NCBI GenBank assembly: GCA_030744095.1
Contig: JASLRF010000502.1
Coordinates: 1-14,379 of the forward strand
Length of the DNA: 14,379 nucleotides
Reading direction: 5' to 3'
From: Pirellulaceae bacterium
GTDB lineage: Bacteria; Planctomycetota; Planctomycetia; Pirellulales; Pirellulaceae
Under the pieces are notes generated by a model. It did no database searches, was not told the origin of the DNA, and saw nothing but the letters and a program-made list of their open reading frames with translations. Positions 1 through 8,020 of the stretch are shown here, in pieces. Position 1 is the stretch's first letter. Each line of letters begins with the position of its first letter. A program made the translations under genes and the position numbers.

Positions 1-39
1 CTTGATGGTCGCGATCTGCTGCTCGGTCAGCTTGTTCAT
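1..39 (-). CDS. 5' end of an unidentified gene leaving the window
   Basis: Only the first 13 codons are inside the window; they read MNKLTEQQIATIK. The ATG is at 37-39 and is preceded, five bases upstream, by GGAGGGG, the strongest ribosome binding site in the window, so the start is convincing although the protein cannot be identified. The residues resemble the start of a helix-turn-helix protein (a Leu-Thr-x-x-Gln cap followed by a helix), as seen in some resolvases and transposases, but 13 residues cannot prove this. It begins 98 bases after a truncated sialidase-like gene on the same strand, so it could belong to an element that broke that gene. That link is inference. Confidence 0.55.
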   Translation of the reverse strand, partial: MNKLTEQQIATIK

Positions 40-137
40 CGTCCCCTCCATGAGACTCTCTAAAAATCAACACACACTACGTCTCGGGAGGGTAATCGAA
101 AACACCAAGCAACGGTATGTTATTAATCGGGAGTTGC

Positions 138-713
138 CTAAAGTCTTAACGTTCGTTTCGTACGATCGCGTTGCGTGTTGTAGCCCATCGTGTACGCGAC
201 GTCGTCGTACCATTGGGTACGCCACAGCCAAAACCCGGGATCGCCAATCTTCCGCCCATCGTCCCAGGTGCAGCCGGCATCGGTGGAAAACCAACACATT
301 GATTGATAACGTACTTTGGCGTCGGCAATCATGCCTGCGCCGTTGAGCATCAGGCGGCCGTCTGGTGTCACGGCGAGTTTGGCGTCGCGGAGATCGTAGG
401 TCGATGAAGTGACCAGGGCCGTCGATTTCCATTGTCGTCCATCCGCGGATGTAATCACGCGGAGGGCACCGTCGGGCGACACGTGTGCGGTGCCTTCGCG
501 AAACACGCAGTACCATCGATCTTGGAATCGCAGCAGGTCAGTGAAGGCGTTGTGCGGTGCCTTGTCCCAAATCCGCTTCGCTTCGACGAGAACAGGCGAT
601 CCCATTTCCGTTCTCTCATCGTCGCCAGACACGACCACTGTACCCGCACACCAGACCAATGAGCTCGCGAGCAGATAAAACACCAGACAACTGTCGACTT
701 CGAGATACTTCAC
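138..713 (-). pseudogene. Exported BNR/sialidase-like protein, C-terminally truncated
   Basis: The product is 191 residues from a GTG start at 711-713, chosen because AGGAG lies seven bases upstream and the following residues form a signal-peptide-like segment (about residues 8-24). A longer reading to 764 has no ribosome site. The region from about residue 48 (IWDKAPHNAFTDLLRF) matches the pattern of planctomycete exo-sialidase/BNR-like proteins. An Asp-box, STDAGCTW, sits at 143-150, and a weaker one, SADGRQW, at 89-95. Family members usually run to about 350-400 residues with further propeller blades. Here the reading frame ends at RTLRL, where relatives continue into the next blade (RLYRS-x-DG pattern), and no other frame downstream restores it. 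I read it as a broken gene, probably inactive as a glycosidase, though a short expressed protein cannot be excluded. The likely original role was cleavage or binding of sugars outside the cytoplasm. Confidence 0.7.
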
Positions 714-898
714 ATTCGTTCTCCTATCGCGCCCCGACGGCCGCAACCAAAGTAGCAGGCACACACCGTATGCCGTCCTTCACTACGCACACGAAGCGTG
801 CTTGCTACTTTCAATCGCGCACACAGCTCGCAAAAGTGACCAAGAAAGACTCTGAGGATCTGACGATTCTGTGCACCATGTTAGGATGTATCGCCCAC
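714..898. other. Intergenic region between acetyltransferase and truncated sialidase
   Basis: This 185-base gap holds the REPIN-like element. The remaining bases (812-898) contain no coding sequence that I can support and no clear promoter. The sialidase ribosome site AGGAG is at its left edge. Confidence 0.5.
749..811. repeat. REPIN-like inverted pair of GTAG-tagged palindromes
   Basis: Two related units face each other. On the plus strand AAAGTAGCA (749-757) is followed by an imperfect hairpin GGCACACACCGTATGCC (758-774). On the minus strand the same AAAGTAGCA (803-811 read backwards) is followed by the hairpin GCACGCTTCGTGTGC (787-801). Each unit therefore has a GTAG tetranucleotide just 5' of a small stem, the layout of REP elements mobilised by RAYT transposases, and the inverted pair has the layout of a REPIN. 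No RAYT gene is in the window. It lies between the GNAT gene and the truncated sialidase. Confidence 0.6.
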
Positions 899-1408
899 TT
901 ACGGGATGACTTTGTCAACTAACTTCTCATCAAAGATCTCGAATCCGGCCTTGAGGTAATTCGGCAGGGCAGCGGTGTGGTCGAGATCGCAGGTGTGCAG
1001 CCACAATCGTTTGGGCCCATGCTGCCAGACTTGGTGAGCAATCGCGTTTAAAAAATACTTACCAAGCCCGCGTCCGATGAACGTGGGGAAAAGTCCGAAG
1101 TACTTGATTTCGATCTCATCACTTTCACGTCCATCGATCTCCACAAAACCTGCCGGATGTCGATCGACAAGCAACAGATGCACAACAACCCCCGGATCAT
1201 CCAACAGTGCTTGAAGACGCGCGGGCTCCATCTGCAGCCGATCCGTCCACAGCCATGCTTCACCGACCGCCTTGTACCAAGCCAGATAGTCGACCCTGCT
1301 GGGCGATTTCGCCCAAACGATTTCGATGCCTTCACAAGGCGGTTCGATTCGTGAGGCCGGAGGCGAACGCATCTCCAAATAGGTCGTCTTGGTCTTGATG
1401 TTCGGCAT
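899..1408 (-). CDS. GNAT-family N-acetyltransferase
   Basis: The protein has 169 residues, a normal length for a single GNAT domain. It would transfer an acetyl group from acetyl-CoA to an unknown amine in the cytoplasm. Motif A, with the acetyl-CoA pyrophosphate loop, is visible at about residues 100-122 (YFGLFPTFIGRGLGKYF; the R-G-x-G core is R113-G116). A motif B-like segment, NYLKAGFEIF, is at 150-159. There is no signal peptide. It is the last gene of a tight minus-strand group: its ATG is 18 bases after the stop of the 50-codon ORF, which in turn follows the sulfatase by 23 bases. The start at 1406-1408 lacks a good Shine-Dalgarno sequence, which would fit translational coupling to the gene before it. 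The substrate cannot be deduced, and a metabolic link to the sulfatase is not shown. Confidence 0.85.
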   Translation of the reverse strand: MPNIKTKTTYLEMRSPPASRIEPPCEGIEIVWAKSPSRVDYLAWYKAVGEAWLWTDRLQMEPARLQALLDDPGVVVHLLLVDRHPAGFVEIDGRESDEIEIKYFGLFPTFIGRGLGKYFLNAIAHQVWQHGPKRLWLHTCDLDHTAALPNYLKAGFEIFDEKLVDKVIP

Positions 1409-1426
1409 GACGAAGGTGCGTATTCT

Positions 1427-1579
1427 CTAGAATCGTGGTTTGCCATCGCCGGGTGCTGGCTGTTGTTTTTCCGTGGTGCCGCGCGGCTTCCAATTGGGGT
1501 GTGTCATATGTGCGGCGACCGCCAACGCCTTGTTGTTACAGGAGATTTGTGTTGAACGATGTTGGTGTCGGCCAGTCAT
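1427..1579 (-). CDS. Small 50-residue basic protein between sulfatase and acetyltransferase
   Basis: Codon-by-codon reading from the ATG at 1577-1579 to TAG at 1427-1429 gives 50 residues, starting MTGRHQHRSTQ and ending PAPGDGKPRF. GAGGA lies seven bases upstream of the ATG. The ORF fills nearly all the space between its neighbours, leaving 23 bases to the sulfatase stop and 18 to the GNAT start, as expected for a real gene in an operon. The product is basic, rich in His, Pro, Gly and Gln, has one Cys and one Trp, and has no membrane segment or signal peptide, so it is probably a disordered cytoplasmic peptide. I do not recognise the family. Alternatives are a translational-coupling leader or a chance ORF. 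Confidence 0.55.
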   Translation of the reverse strand: MTGRHQHRSTQISCNNKALAVAAHMTHPNWKPRGTTEKQQPAPGDGKPRF

Positions 1580-1602
1580 GTTGCGTTCCTCAGTAGTTGA
1601 CT

Positions 1603-3489
1603 TTATGGGACGACGCGATTCGTTCCCAGCAACTCATTCAAAGCGCGGTTTGCAACTCGCACCGTGTATTTCCCCTTGGCCACCATGTTGGCCCGGTACT
1701 CGAGTGCCGATTTCATTTCGTTGATGACGGGGCGTGCCATTTCGTCGATCTCATCAAGCGTAATGATGGCCTGCAACCGTTCCCACTGGGCACCATTCTG
1801 TAAGACGTCCACCAGCACCGGTAGTGCAGACTCTGGTTGCTTCCAGCGACAAAGTGCTCTAGCGGCCGCAGTTCGGACGGCGGCGGACGAGTCCTCGAGC
1901 AGCTCGTGCATTCTCGGCGCAGTGCTGGCGGCCTCGACGACATTTCCCAATCCGATGGCGCCCCAGTAGCGAACTGCGGCATCTTCGTCGTGGGTCGCGG
2001 CAAGCATCGCCCTGATTTCACTGGCGCCGGCGAGCGACATTGCGGCCGCGTCGTGAATGCGTTTGACCAACTCTTCCGCTCCGGGCTGTCGCAGGATTGC
2101 GTAACGATTGCCAAAACGTTTTTCGCGAATTGCGATCTCCGGCTCGGGAATCAGGCCAAGATCCCTGGTTTCCAAGACCCACTCCATGTGCGCGGCCCGC
2201 AATCGCTCGAGTTCAGCCGTGTAGGCGGGATCCGCGGCCAGGTTGTTGATCTCGTGCGGATCAGAGTTCAGGTCATAGAGCTCTTCGACTGGCTTGCGTG
2301 GAGCCATGAAGAGGGCGGCGGCGGGCGGCATTTTATCCATCGCCGCCACGCGGCGAATCTCTCGCATCAAACGCCCCCTTTCAGGCGTGTTCATGTACTG
2401 ATAGTAGGTCTTGAACGGTTCGTAGTTGCGTATGTATTTGAACCGTTGATCGCGAACTGCACGAATGATGTCGTAACGTTCGTCCATGCGATCGCGCGCG
2501 CCGTAGACGTACCGACGCGCTGCCGGCTGATTCGTCCCCAGAAATGGTTGCCCCTGCACGTGATCCGGCAGCGTGAGTCCCGTCAGACTCAACATACTAG
2601 GTCCCAAGTCCATCAGTGACACCAGCCGGTCGGTTGTCGTTCCTGGTCTGCCGGGTGCCAATTGCTTCCATTTTTCCGGGACACGGACAATCATCGGGAC
2701 GTGCATGCCGGAATCGTAGAGCCAGCGTTTGGCCCGCGGCAGACCGACGCCATGGTCCGACCAGTAGATGATGATCGTGTCTTCATACAGATCGTCTTCT
2801 TTCAGCTGCGAGACGATCTCGCCGACGCGGCGGTCCATGGCCGTGACAACGTCGTAATACCAACTCCAATCGGTGCGAACTTCAGGCGTATCGGGATAAT
2901 ACGGTGGCAGCGTGGTCAACAACTTCGGGTCGTGCTTTTCGATCCCAATGGTTACACGTTCGTACTTGCTTTTGTTTGCGATGCCTGATTCGTGACATTC
3001 GGTGAAATTGAACACGCTGAAGAACGGCTGGTTGGGGCCCGCTCGATTGCGCCAGTGCGCCTTGCCGCTGGACACGTCCCAGGTATTCTTCGGTGCCTTG
3101 AATTGGTAGTCCGTCTTCGAATTATTCGTGCAGAAATAACCGGCCTTTCTCAGAGCAATGGTGAACGGCAGGATGGTATCAGGGAGCGTGGCCGAGGCTC
3201 GCATGTGCTGCGTCCCGATCGTGGTTTGATACATGCCCGTGATAATTGTCGACCGGCAGGGCGCACAGACGCCAGCCGTAGCAAAGGCGTGCGTGTATCG
3301 GACGCCTTCGGCAGATAGGCGATCGATGTTTGGCGTCGTCGCGTGTGGGTCGCCGTAACATCCCAGGTGCGCGCTAATGTCTTCACAGCTAACCCACACG
3401 ATGTTGGGTCGATCGGCGGCGTCAAGTGTGGCCGCCGATAGCAAGAAAGGTAGCATGACCATCGCCAGACACCGCAACAACAGACTCAT
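1603..3489 (-). CDS. Exported sulfatase with C-terminal HEAT-like repeats
   Basis: The protein has 628 residues from the ATG at 3487-3489, which has AGGA just upstream and opens a signal peptide (MSLLLRCLAMVMLPFLLSAA, cut near residue 25). An in-frame extension to 3756 is not believable. It belongs to the formylglycine-dependent S1 sulfatases, which hydrolyse sulfate esters. The active-site signature C-x-P-x-R is CAPCR at 75-79, where Cys75 must be oxidised to formylglycine by a maturase. Metal ligands are expected at Glu36-Asp37 (SCED, where many families have DD) and Asp245-His246 (SDHG), and Lys254 is in PRAKRWLYDSG. The segment LYDLNSDPHEINNLAADP (404-421) is typical of the C-terminal sulfatase fold. 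Residues from about 473 to 620 form helical HEAT-like repeats (for example AVRTAAARALCRW), a planctomycete addition. The substrate is unknown but is probably a sulfated polysaccharide. It leads the group with the 50-codon ORF and the GNAT gene and is divergent from the large propeller protein. Confidence 0.93.
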   Translation of the reverse strand: MSLLLRCLAMVMLPFLLSAATLDAADRPNIVWVSCEDISAHLGCYGDPHATTPNIDRLSAEGVRYTHAFATAGVCAPCRSTIITGMYQTTIGTQHMRASATLPDTILPFTIALRKAGYFCTNNSKTDYQFKAPKNTWDVSSGKAHWRNRAGPNQPFFSVFNFTECHESGIANKSKYERVTIGIEKHDPKLLTTLPPYYPDTPEVRTDWSWYYDVVTAMDRRVGEIVSQLKEDDLYEDTIIIYWSDHGVGLPRAKRWLYDSGMHVPMIVRVPEKWKQLAPGRPGTTTDRLVSLMDLGPSMLSLTGLTLPDHVQGQPFLGTNQPAARRYVYGARDRMDERYDIIRAVRDQRFKYIRNYEPFKTYYQYMNTPERGRLMREIRRVAAMDKMPPAAALFMAPRKPVEELYDLNSDPHEINNLAADPAYTAELERLRAAHMEWVLETRDLGLIPEPEIAIREKRFGNRYAILRQPGAEELVKRIHDAAAMSLAGASEIRAMLAATHDEDAAVRYWGAIGLGNVVEAASTAPRMHELLEDSSAAVRTAAARALCRWKQPESALPVLVDVLQNGAQWERLQAIITLDEIDEMARPVINEMKSALEYRANMVAKGKYTVRVANRALNELLGTNRVVP

Positions 3490-3740
3490 GGGATCCTCGG
3501 TAACTAACAGCCAGTTGATCTTCGTACGATTCTCATTGATAGCATTGATCGGTCGCGAACAAGCGAAGCAAAGTTCCAACAATGTCGCAAGACAAGGTGT
3601 GCCTTTCCCATCTTGGCGTGCCATGGCTCTTTCCTTGCTTCGTATTGGTGAAGTTGTTTCAGCATTCGTATGGAGGATTGAGTATACTGTGCGAACCATG
3701 CGTCTTACCAATCGGTTGCACATTCTCCAGGCGGTGTTGG
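3490..3740. promoter_or_regulatory. Divergent intergenic region of sulfatase and propeller protein
   Basis: These 251 bases separate two divergent genes and must hold both promoters. The best match is a plus-strand -10 hexamer TATACT at 3683-3688, upstream of the propeller protein, but no good -35 box lies at the usual spacing, so it may depend on an activator or a non-housekeeping sigma factor. A direct repeat CATTGAT is present at 3534-3540 and 3543-3549, nine bases apart, close to the sulfatase side. No convincing minus-strand promoter was found by eye. Confidence 0.35.
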
Positions 3741-6700
3741 ATGAACAATTTGCCATGCGTTAACCGTCAAGTGACAACATTCTGCTTGACGATGGTGTTC
3801 TTGCTGACTGGCGGCTTGATCAATTTGCGACCGCTTTGTGCGGCGGACTGGCCGACCTACCAACACGATGTGCGACGCAGCGGCTATACAACTGAACATT
3901 TGGAGGCAGCAAGACTAATTCGCGTGTGGACCTGGCGATCGCATCACCCGCCGCAGCCGGCGTGGCCGGGGCCGGCAAAGTGGGACGCGTATGCCAATCT
4001 TCGCAACCTGCCGTCGATGCGAGCCTACGATTTGGTATTTCACCCAGTCGCTGTTGGGGATGCGGTTTTCTTCGGATCGTCCGTGGACGATTCACTTTAT
4101 TGTCTCGACGCCTCCAGCGGTGTCGCGCGTTGGACGTTCACTTGTGACGGACCAATTCGCGTCGCTCCCAGCGTCGTTGACGACAAGCTGTACTTCGGTT
4201 CCGATGATGGCCATGCCTACTGTCTTCGCACAGACAACGGTGAATTGGTCTGGAAATTCCGGCCCACGGACACGGATCACCGGATTCTGAACGACGGCCG
4301 GCTGATCCCGTTGCATCCTTGCCGAACCGGCGTGTTGGTCGACCGGGGCATTGCGTATTTTGGGTGTGCCTTGCTGCCCTGGAAGGATGCTTACTTGTGC
4401 GCCGTCAACGCGAACACCGGAAAGCCGGATACTGATGCTTGCTACGTGAAGAAGCTGCACGGCCTGACGCTTGAGGGGCCACCAGCTGCAACCAGAGAAT
4501 TGCTTGTGCTACCGCAAGGTCGCGTCGCGCCACGGACGTTTCGGCGGTCTGACGGTCAAGACCAAGGCCCATTGAAAAAGAGCAGTGGCGGGTCGCTGGT
4601 CGTTGTCGCTTTGGATTCCAAGGTGTTTCATGGCCCGGCCGCGGACAGTCGTCGTGGCGGCATCAACAGCAGCAATCCGCAAACTCGCGAGATGATTGCG
4701 TCGCACGGTCGCGGCAACGCGATGGCGGTTGCGGGCAATCGATCGTTCATGCTGACGGACGACGAGCTGATTGCCGCCGACCTGGTCAAACAAGAGACGC
4801 TGTGGACTGTGCCAAGCCGAGAATCGCACGCACTGATCGTTGCAGACAAGACCGTTTTCTTGGGCGGTGATGGCAACGTCGCGGCAGTCGATGCCGAGAC
4901 GGGGCAAGAGATTTGGCGTCATTCGGTCGCAGGCCGAGCACACGGTTTGGCAGTGGCGGGCGGTCAACTGTTGGTCAGTACGGACGCCGGCACCATAGAG
5001 GCGTTTGCGGCTGGCTCGACGGCGTCTGAGGCGAGTTCGAGCGCTCCGCCCACCTCTCCGCCAGAACCGCTCGTCGCGATTGAACCGATTGACGATGACG
5101 ATCTTGTCGGCCGCTGGGTGTTTCAGCGCCCGTCCATCCGTGGCGATACTGTGTTTGCGCAAAATGGCCCGCTCAACGGTACCTTGGCCGCACGGCCGAA
5201 GATGGAGCGCATCGCCCGTAACGAAGGCCTGACACTGGATGGTGTCGCGCAGAGCGTGGTCTTAGCCGAGGACCACAGACAAGCGGCCCTCCCGCAACAA
5301 GACATTACCGTGGAGGCTTGGGTTCGCGTCGATCGCCCGCAACAGTGGGGCGGAATCGTCGGTGCCGTCCAAGACAACGGCTCGTTCGAACGCGGTTGGC
5401 TGCTGGGCTATCGCGACGCAAAGTTCTGCTTTGCCATGGCGGGGCAAGAGGGTACAGGCCGTCTGAGTTATCTGACGGCCAAGGAGTCGTTTGCTTTGGG
5501 CCAATGGCATCACGTCGCCGGTGTGTACGATGGCGAAATGACATCGCTTTACGTTAACGGTCAGCTGGCAAATCAGACGGACCAACAGCAAGGCGCAATC
5601 CACTACCCGCCCCGTGCGTTCTTCGAAATCGGCGCGTACCACGATCAAGACGAGTACTTTCGGATGCGAGGTTGTTTGCACGAAGTGCGGCTGTATCGGA
5701 CGGCGCTAGCCGCCGCAGACATCAAGCAACACGTCAGTGATAAGCCACCGTTTACACAGCCGGCACAAGCCGCGCCATCGACGTTCCGTGTTGCTTCAGG
5801 GCCATGGCTTCAGTTCGTTTCGCCCAGTGAAGCAATCGTACGTTGGCGGACCGAACAGCCCGTGTCGACACGTCTGACGCTGCTTAGGGATGGGAAGACC
5901 GAACGACAACACATATCGACAACCAGTACAGAGCATCAAGTTCGGCTGACCGACCTGCGCCGTCGCCGGACTTACGGCTACTCGATTCAGGTGACCCGTG
6001 ACGGAGATGAACTGACAACGCCAATCTATCAGTGCGACACGTTCTTCAACTACCGACCGGCCAAAGTGCTGCCAACAACAGATTCTGACGACGAGCATTT
6101 CGGCGATGTCGCTCGTTCCATCCTCAATCGCTCACAAGTCCGCCAAGGAATCTGCTTGGTCGTTGGGGTGGGCAACGGCCGTTTGGCATACGAATTAGCG
6201 CGTCAAAGCGACTTGCGCGTGGTCGGCGTCGAGACTGATGCGGTACAAGTGCGCGCAGCGCGCTCCATGCTCCATCGGCACGGCTGTTACGGTTCCCGCG
6301 TCACTGTCGAGCATGTTAGTGACTTGACAGCGCTCCCGCTGCCGGGACATTTTGCGAATCTGATCGTGTCTCAAACGATGCTGGAAACGGGCCTGGTGCC
6401 CGGGACGTCCGCCGAAATGTTGCGGCTGCTCCGGCCAGACGGGGGAATCGCACTGTTGGCGACCAACAAGCACGGCGACGACATGGAGGTTCCGTCGCAG
6501 TTCATCCGCGATCGTGATGAACAACACGGCGGTGCCGATGAGCGCGTGTGGTGGAAGCTGGTCCGTGGGCCGTTGGGAGGTGCCGGTGACTGGACACACT
6601 TGTACGGACATGCCGACAATTCGGCATTCGGTGGCGAACAACTCTCCGGAGCCAAGAACACCAAAGACCTTGCCGTGCAATGGATCGGTCGGCCAGGACC

Positions 6701-7901
6701 GCGTTACCAGTCGGATCGCAGCGGCCGGAAGCCCTCGCCGTTGGCGGTGGCGGGCCGATTGTTCTTGCAGGGACAGCATCGGATCGTGGCGCTCGACTCT
6801 TACAACGGAAGTCCTTTATGGTCCTTGGAAATTCCCCATTTCGAGCGCTACAACGTGCCGCGAGATTGCGGCAACTGGTGCGCCGACCGGGAGTTTCTCT
6901 ATGTGGCGGTCCGTGACGAGTGCTGGCAGGTCGCCAATGCCGACGGGCGCTTGGTCAAAATCCACAACGTGAATCCGATCGCCGACCATGACTGGAAAGC
7001 CGACTGGGGCTATATCGCGCGGCACGGCGACAAGCTCGTTGGCACCGCGGTCAAGCAAGGAACTTCGTGGACGGACTTTTGGGGCAAGGCCGGCTGGTAC
7101 GACGCACGCGACGGCGAAGTGACACACAAAGTCTGCAGTGACAATCTGTTTGCCACGCATTCGACCAGTGGGAAACTGCTATGGACCTACGCTGGCGGCG
7201 TGATCATGAACGCGTCGATCACGATTTCTGGTGACCATGTGTACTTCGTCGAATCTCGCAATGATGCCGTCAAGCAATCGCCAGCAAGACGTGTCGGTCC
7301 CGAGTTTTGGCAAGACCAGTACCTGGTGGCCGTGAAAATTGAGGATGGTTCGATCGCCTGGGAACAGCCGTTGAGCGTATCCCCTGGAACGGTCGCTTTT
7401 TACATGGCGCATGGCCAGGACCGTCTGGTAACGGTTTCGTCCAACGACAATCAATTTCACGTGAACACGTTTTCAGCTGAACAGGGCAAGAAGTTATGGA
7501 ACCGCAGTTTTCGTTGGCTAGGAAATAAAGGCGACCACGGTAAAGCGCTCTCGCGTCCGGCCATCGTCGGTGATCGGCTCTACGTTCGCCCGCAGGCCAT
7601 GAAGTTGGCCGACGGTGTGTTGCTTCCTCACCAGTTACCGGGCGGAGGTTGTGGCACATACGCGTGCACAGCCGATGCGCTGTTTTTTCGCTCGAGCACC
7701 GTCACCATGTGGGACGGTGAGAACGGCAAAGCGACCAACTGGCCACGGCTCAGGCCGGATTGCTGGTTGAGCACCATTCCGGCGGGCGGCATGCTGTTGT
7801 CGCCAGAAGGGGGCGGCGGATGCAGCTGCGGCACGTGGATGGAAACGTCGATCGGTTTTATGCCGCTGTCGCAAAGAGCCAGCGGCACAGAGCGTCCCTA
7901 G
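3741..7901 (+). CDS. Giant exported PQQ-like propeller / LamG / methyltransferase-fold fusion protein
   Basis: The protein has 1386 residues. The ATG at 3741 is chosen because it opens a signal peptide (hydrophobic core about 12-26, likely cut after LCAA near residue 35) followed by the family start DWPTYQHD; the upstream in-frame extension to 3582 is rejected. Domains in order: a PQQ/quinoprotein-like beta-propeller (about 37-425); a LamG/concanavalin-like jelly roll (about 457-664, with DITVEAWVR and QWHHVAGVYDG); an FN3 or purple-acid-phosphatase N-like domain (about 684-770); a class I SAM methyltransferase fold (about 787-915, motif I VVGVGNGRL near 804-812 and acidic VGVETD after strand 2); and a second propeller (about 949-1386), opening with GDWTHLYGHADNSA. 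Conserved-looking cysteines lie in GGGCGTYAC (about 1301) and GGGGCSCGTW (about 1357) and could form disulfides. The architecture is known from planctomycetes, where function is unproven. It probably binds carbohydrate outside the cytoplasm. PQQ binding and methyl transfer are not demonstrated. Confidence 0.9.
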   Translation: MNNLPCVNRQVTTFCLTMVFLLTGGLINLRPLCAADWPTYQHDVRRSGYTTEHLEAARLIRVWTWRSHHPPQPAWPGPAKWDAYANLRNLPSMRAYDLVFHPVAVGDAVFFGSSVDDSLYCLDASSGVARWTFTCDGPIRVAPSVVDDKLYFGSDDGHAYCLRTDNGELVWKFRPTDTDHRILNDGRLIPLHPCRTGVLVDRGIAYFGCALLPWKDAYLCAVNANTGKPDTDACYVKKLHGLTLEGPPAATRELLVLPQGRVAPRTFRRSDGQDQGPLKKSSGGSLVVVALDSKVFHGPAADSRRGGINSSNPQTREMIASHGRGNAMAVAGNRSFMLTDDELIAADLVKQETLWTVPSRESHALIVADKTVFLGGDGNVAAVDAETGQEIWRHSVAGRAHGLAVAGGQLLVSTDAGTIEAFAAGSTASEASSSAPPTSPPEPLVAIEPIDDDDLVGRWVFQRPSIRGDTVFAQNGPLNGTLAARPKMERIARNEGLTLDGVAQSVVLAEDHRQAALPQQDITVEAWVRVDRPQQWGGIVGAVQDNGSFERGWLLGYRDAKFCFAMAGQEGTGRLSYLTAKESFALGQWHHVAGVYDGEMTSLYVNGQLANQTDQQQGAIHYPPRAFFEIGAYHDQDEYFRMRGCLHEVRLYRTALAAADIKQHVSDKPPFTQPAQAAPSTFRVASGPWLQFVSPSEAIVRWRTEQPVSTRLTLLRDGKTERQHISTTSTEHQVRLTDLRRRRTYGYSIQVTRDGDELTTPIYQCDTFFNYRPAKVLPTTDSDDEHFGDVARSILNRSQVRQGICLVVGVGNGRLAYELARQSDLRVVGVETDAVQVRAARSMLHRHGCYGSRVTVEHVSDLTALPLPGHFANLIVSQTMLETGLVPGTSAEMLRLLRPDGGIALLATNKHGDDMEVPSQFIRDRDEQHGGADERVWWKLVRGPLGGAGDWTHLYGHADNSAFGGEQLSGAKNTKDLAVQWIGRPGPRYQSDRSGRKPSPLAVAGRLFLQGQHRIVALDSYNGSPLWSLEIPHFERYNVPRDCGNWCADREFLYVAVRDECWQVANADGRLVKIHNVNPIADHDWKADWGYIARHGDKLVGTAVKQGTSWTDFWGKAGWYDARDGEVTHKVCSDNLFATHSTSGKLLWTYAGGVIMNASITISGDHVYFVESRNDAVKQSPARRVGPEFWQDQYLVAVKIEDGSIAWEQPLSVSPGTVAFYMAHGQDRLVTVSSNDNQFHVNTFSAEQGKKLWNRSFRWLGNKGDHGKALSRPAIVGDRLYVRPQAMKLADGVLLPHQLPGGGCGTYACTADALFFRSSTVTMWDGENGKATNWPRLRPDCWLSTIPAGGMLLSPEGGGGCSCGTWMETSIGFMPLSQRASGTERP

Positions 7902-7920
7902 CAGTGTTCGATCTTTTATT

Positions 7921-7971
7921 GTCGTCTTTCGCTCCGCGAAAGGACGTTCCTTTCGCGGAGCGAAAGGCGAC
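7921..7971. repeat. Long nearly perfect hairpin made of two palindromic units
   Basis: The arms 7921-7943 and 7949-7971 (23 bases each) are complementary except at one position, with a five-base loop ACGTT. Each arm also contains its own palindrome, CTTTCGC-TCC-GCGAAAG on the left and its mirror on the right, so the element is an inverted pair of small palindromes rather than a simple terminator. It sits between the convergent stops of the propeller protein and the GyrI-like gene, where it could end transcription from both sides. Neither arm is followed by a clear T-run, which argues against a classical Rho-independent terminator and for a REP-like repeat. Confidence 0.75.
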
Positions 7972-8020
7972 TATCGGACAGTAATTCTTCGAACGATCCC
8001 TAGAGCTGCGTCGCTCGAGG

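Noticed and set aside
1837..2619. 260-codon plus-strand open frame
   Set aside because: It lies fully antisense inside the sulfatase, whose active-site and HEAT sequence is clear; the translation shows no domain and no ribosome site.
3582..3740. N-terminal extension of the giant propeller protein
   Set aside because: The extension has no ribosome site and would bury the signal peptide that begins at 3741.
4509..5162. 217-codon minus-strand open frame
   Set aside because: It is antisense to the first propeller and linker of the giant protein, rich in Arg as expected for a shadow frame in GC-rich DNA.
6195..6779. 194-codon minus-strand open frame
   Set aside because: Antisense to the methyltransferase-fold region; no recognisable domain.
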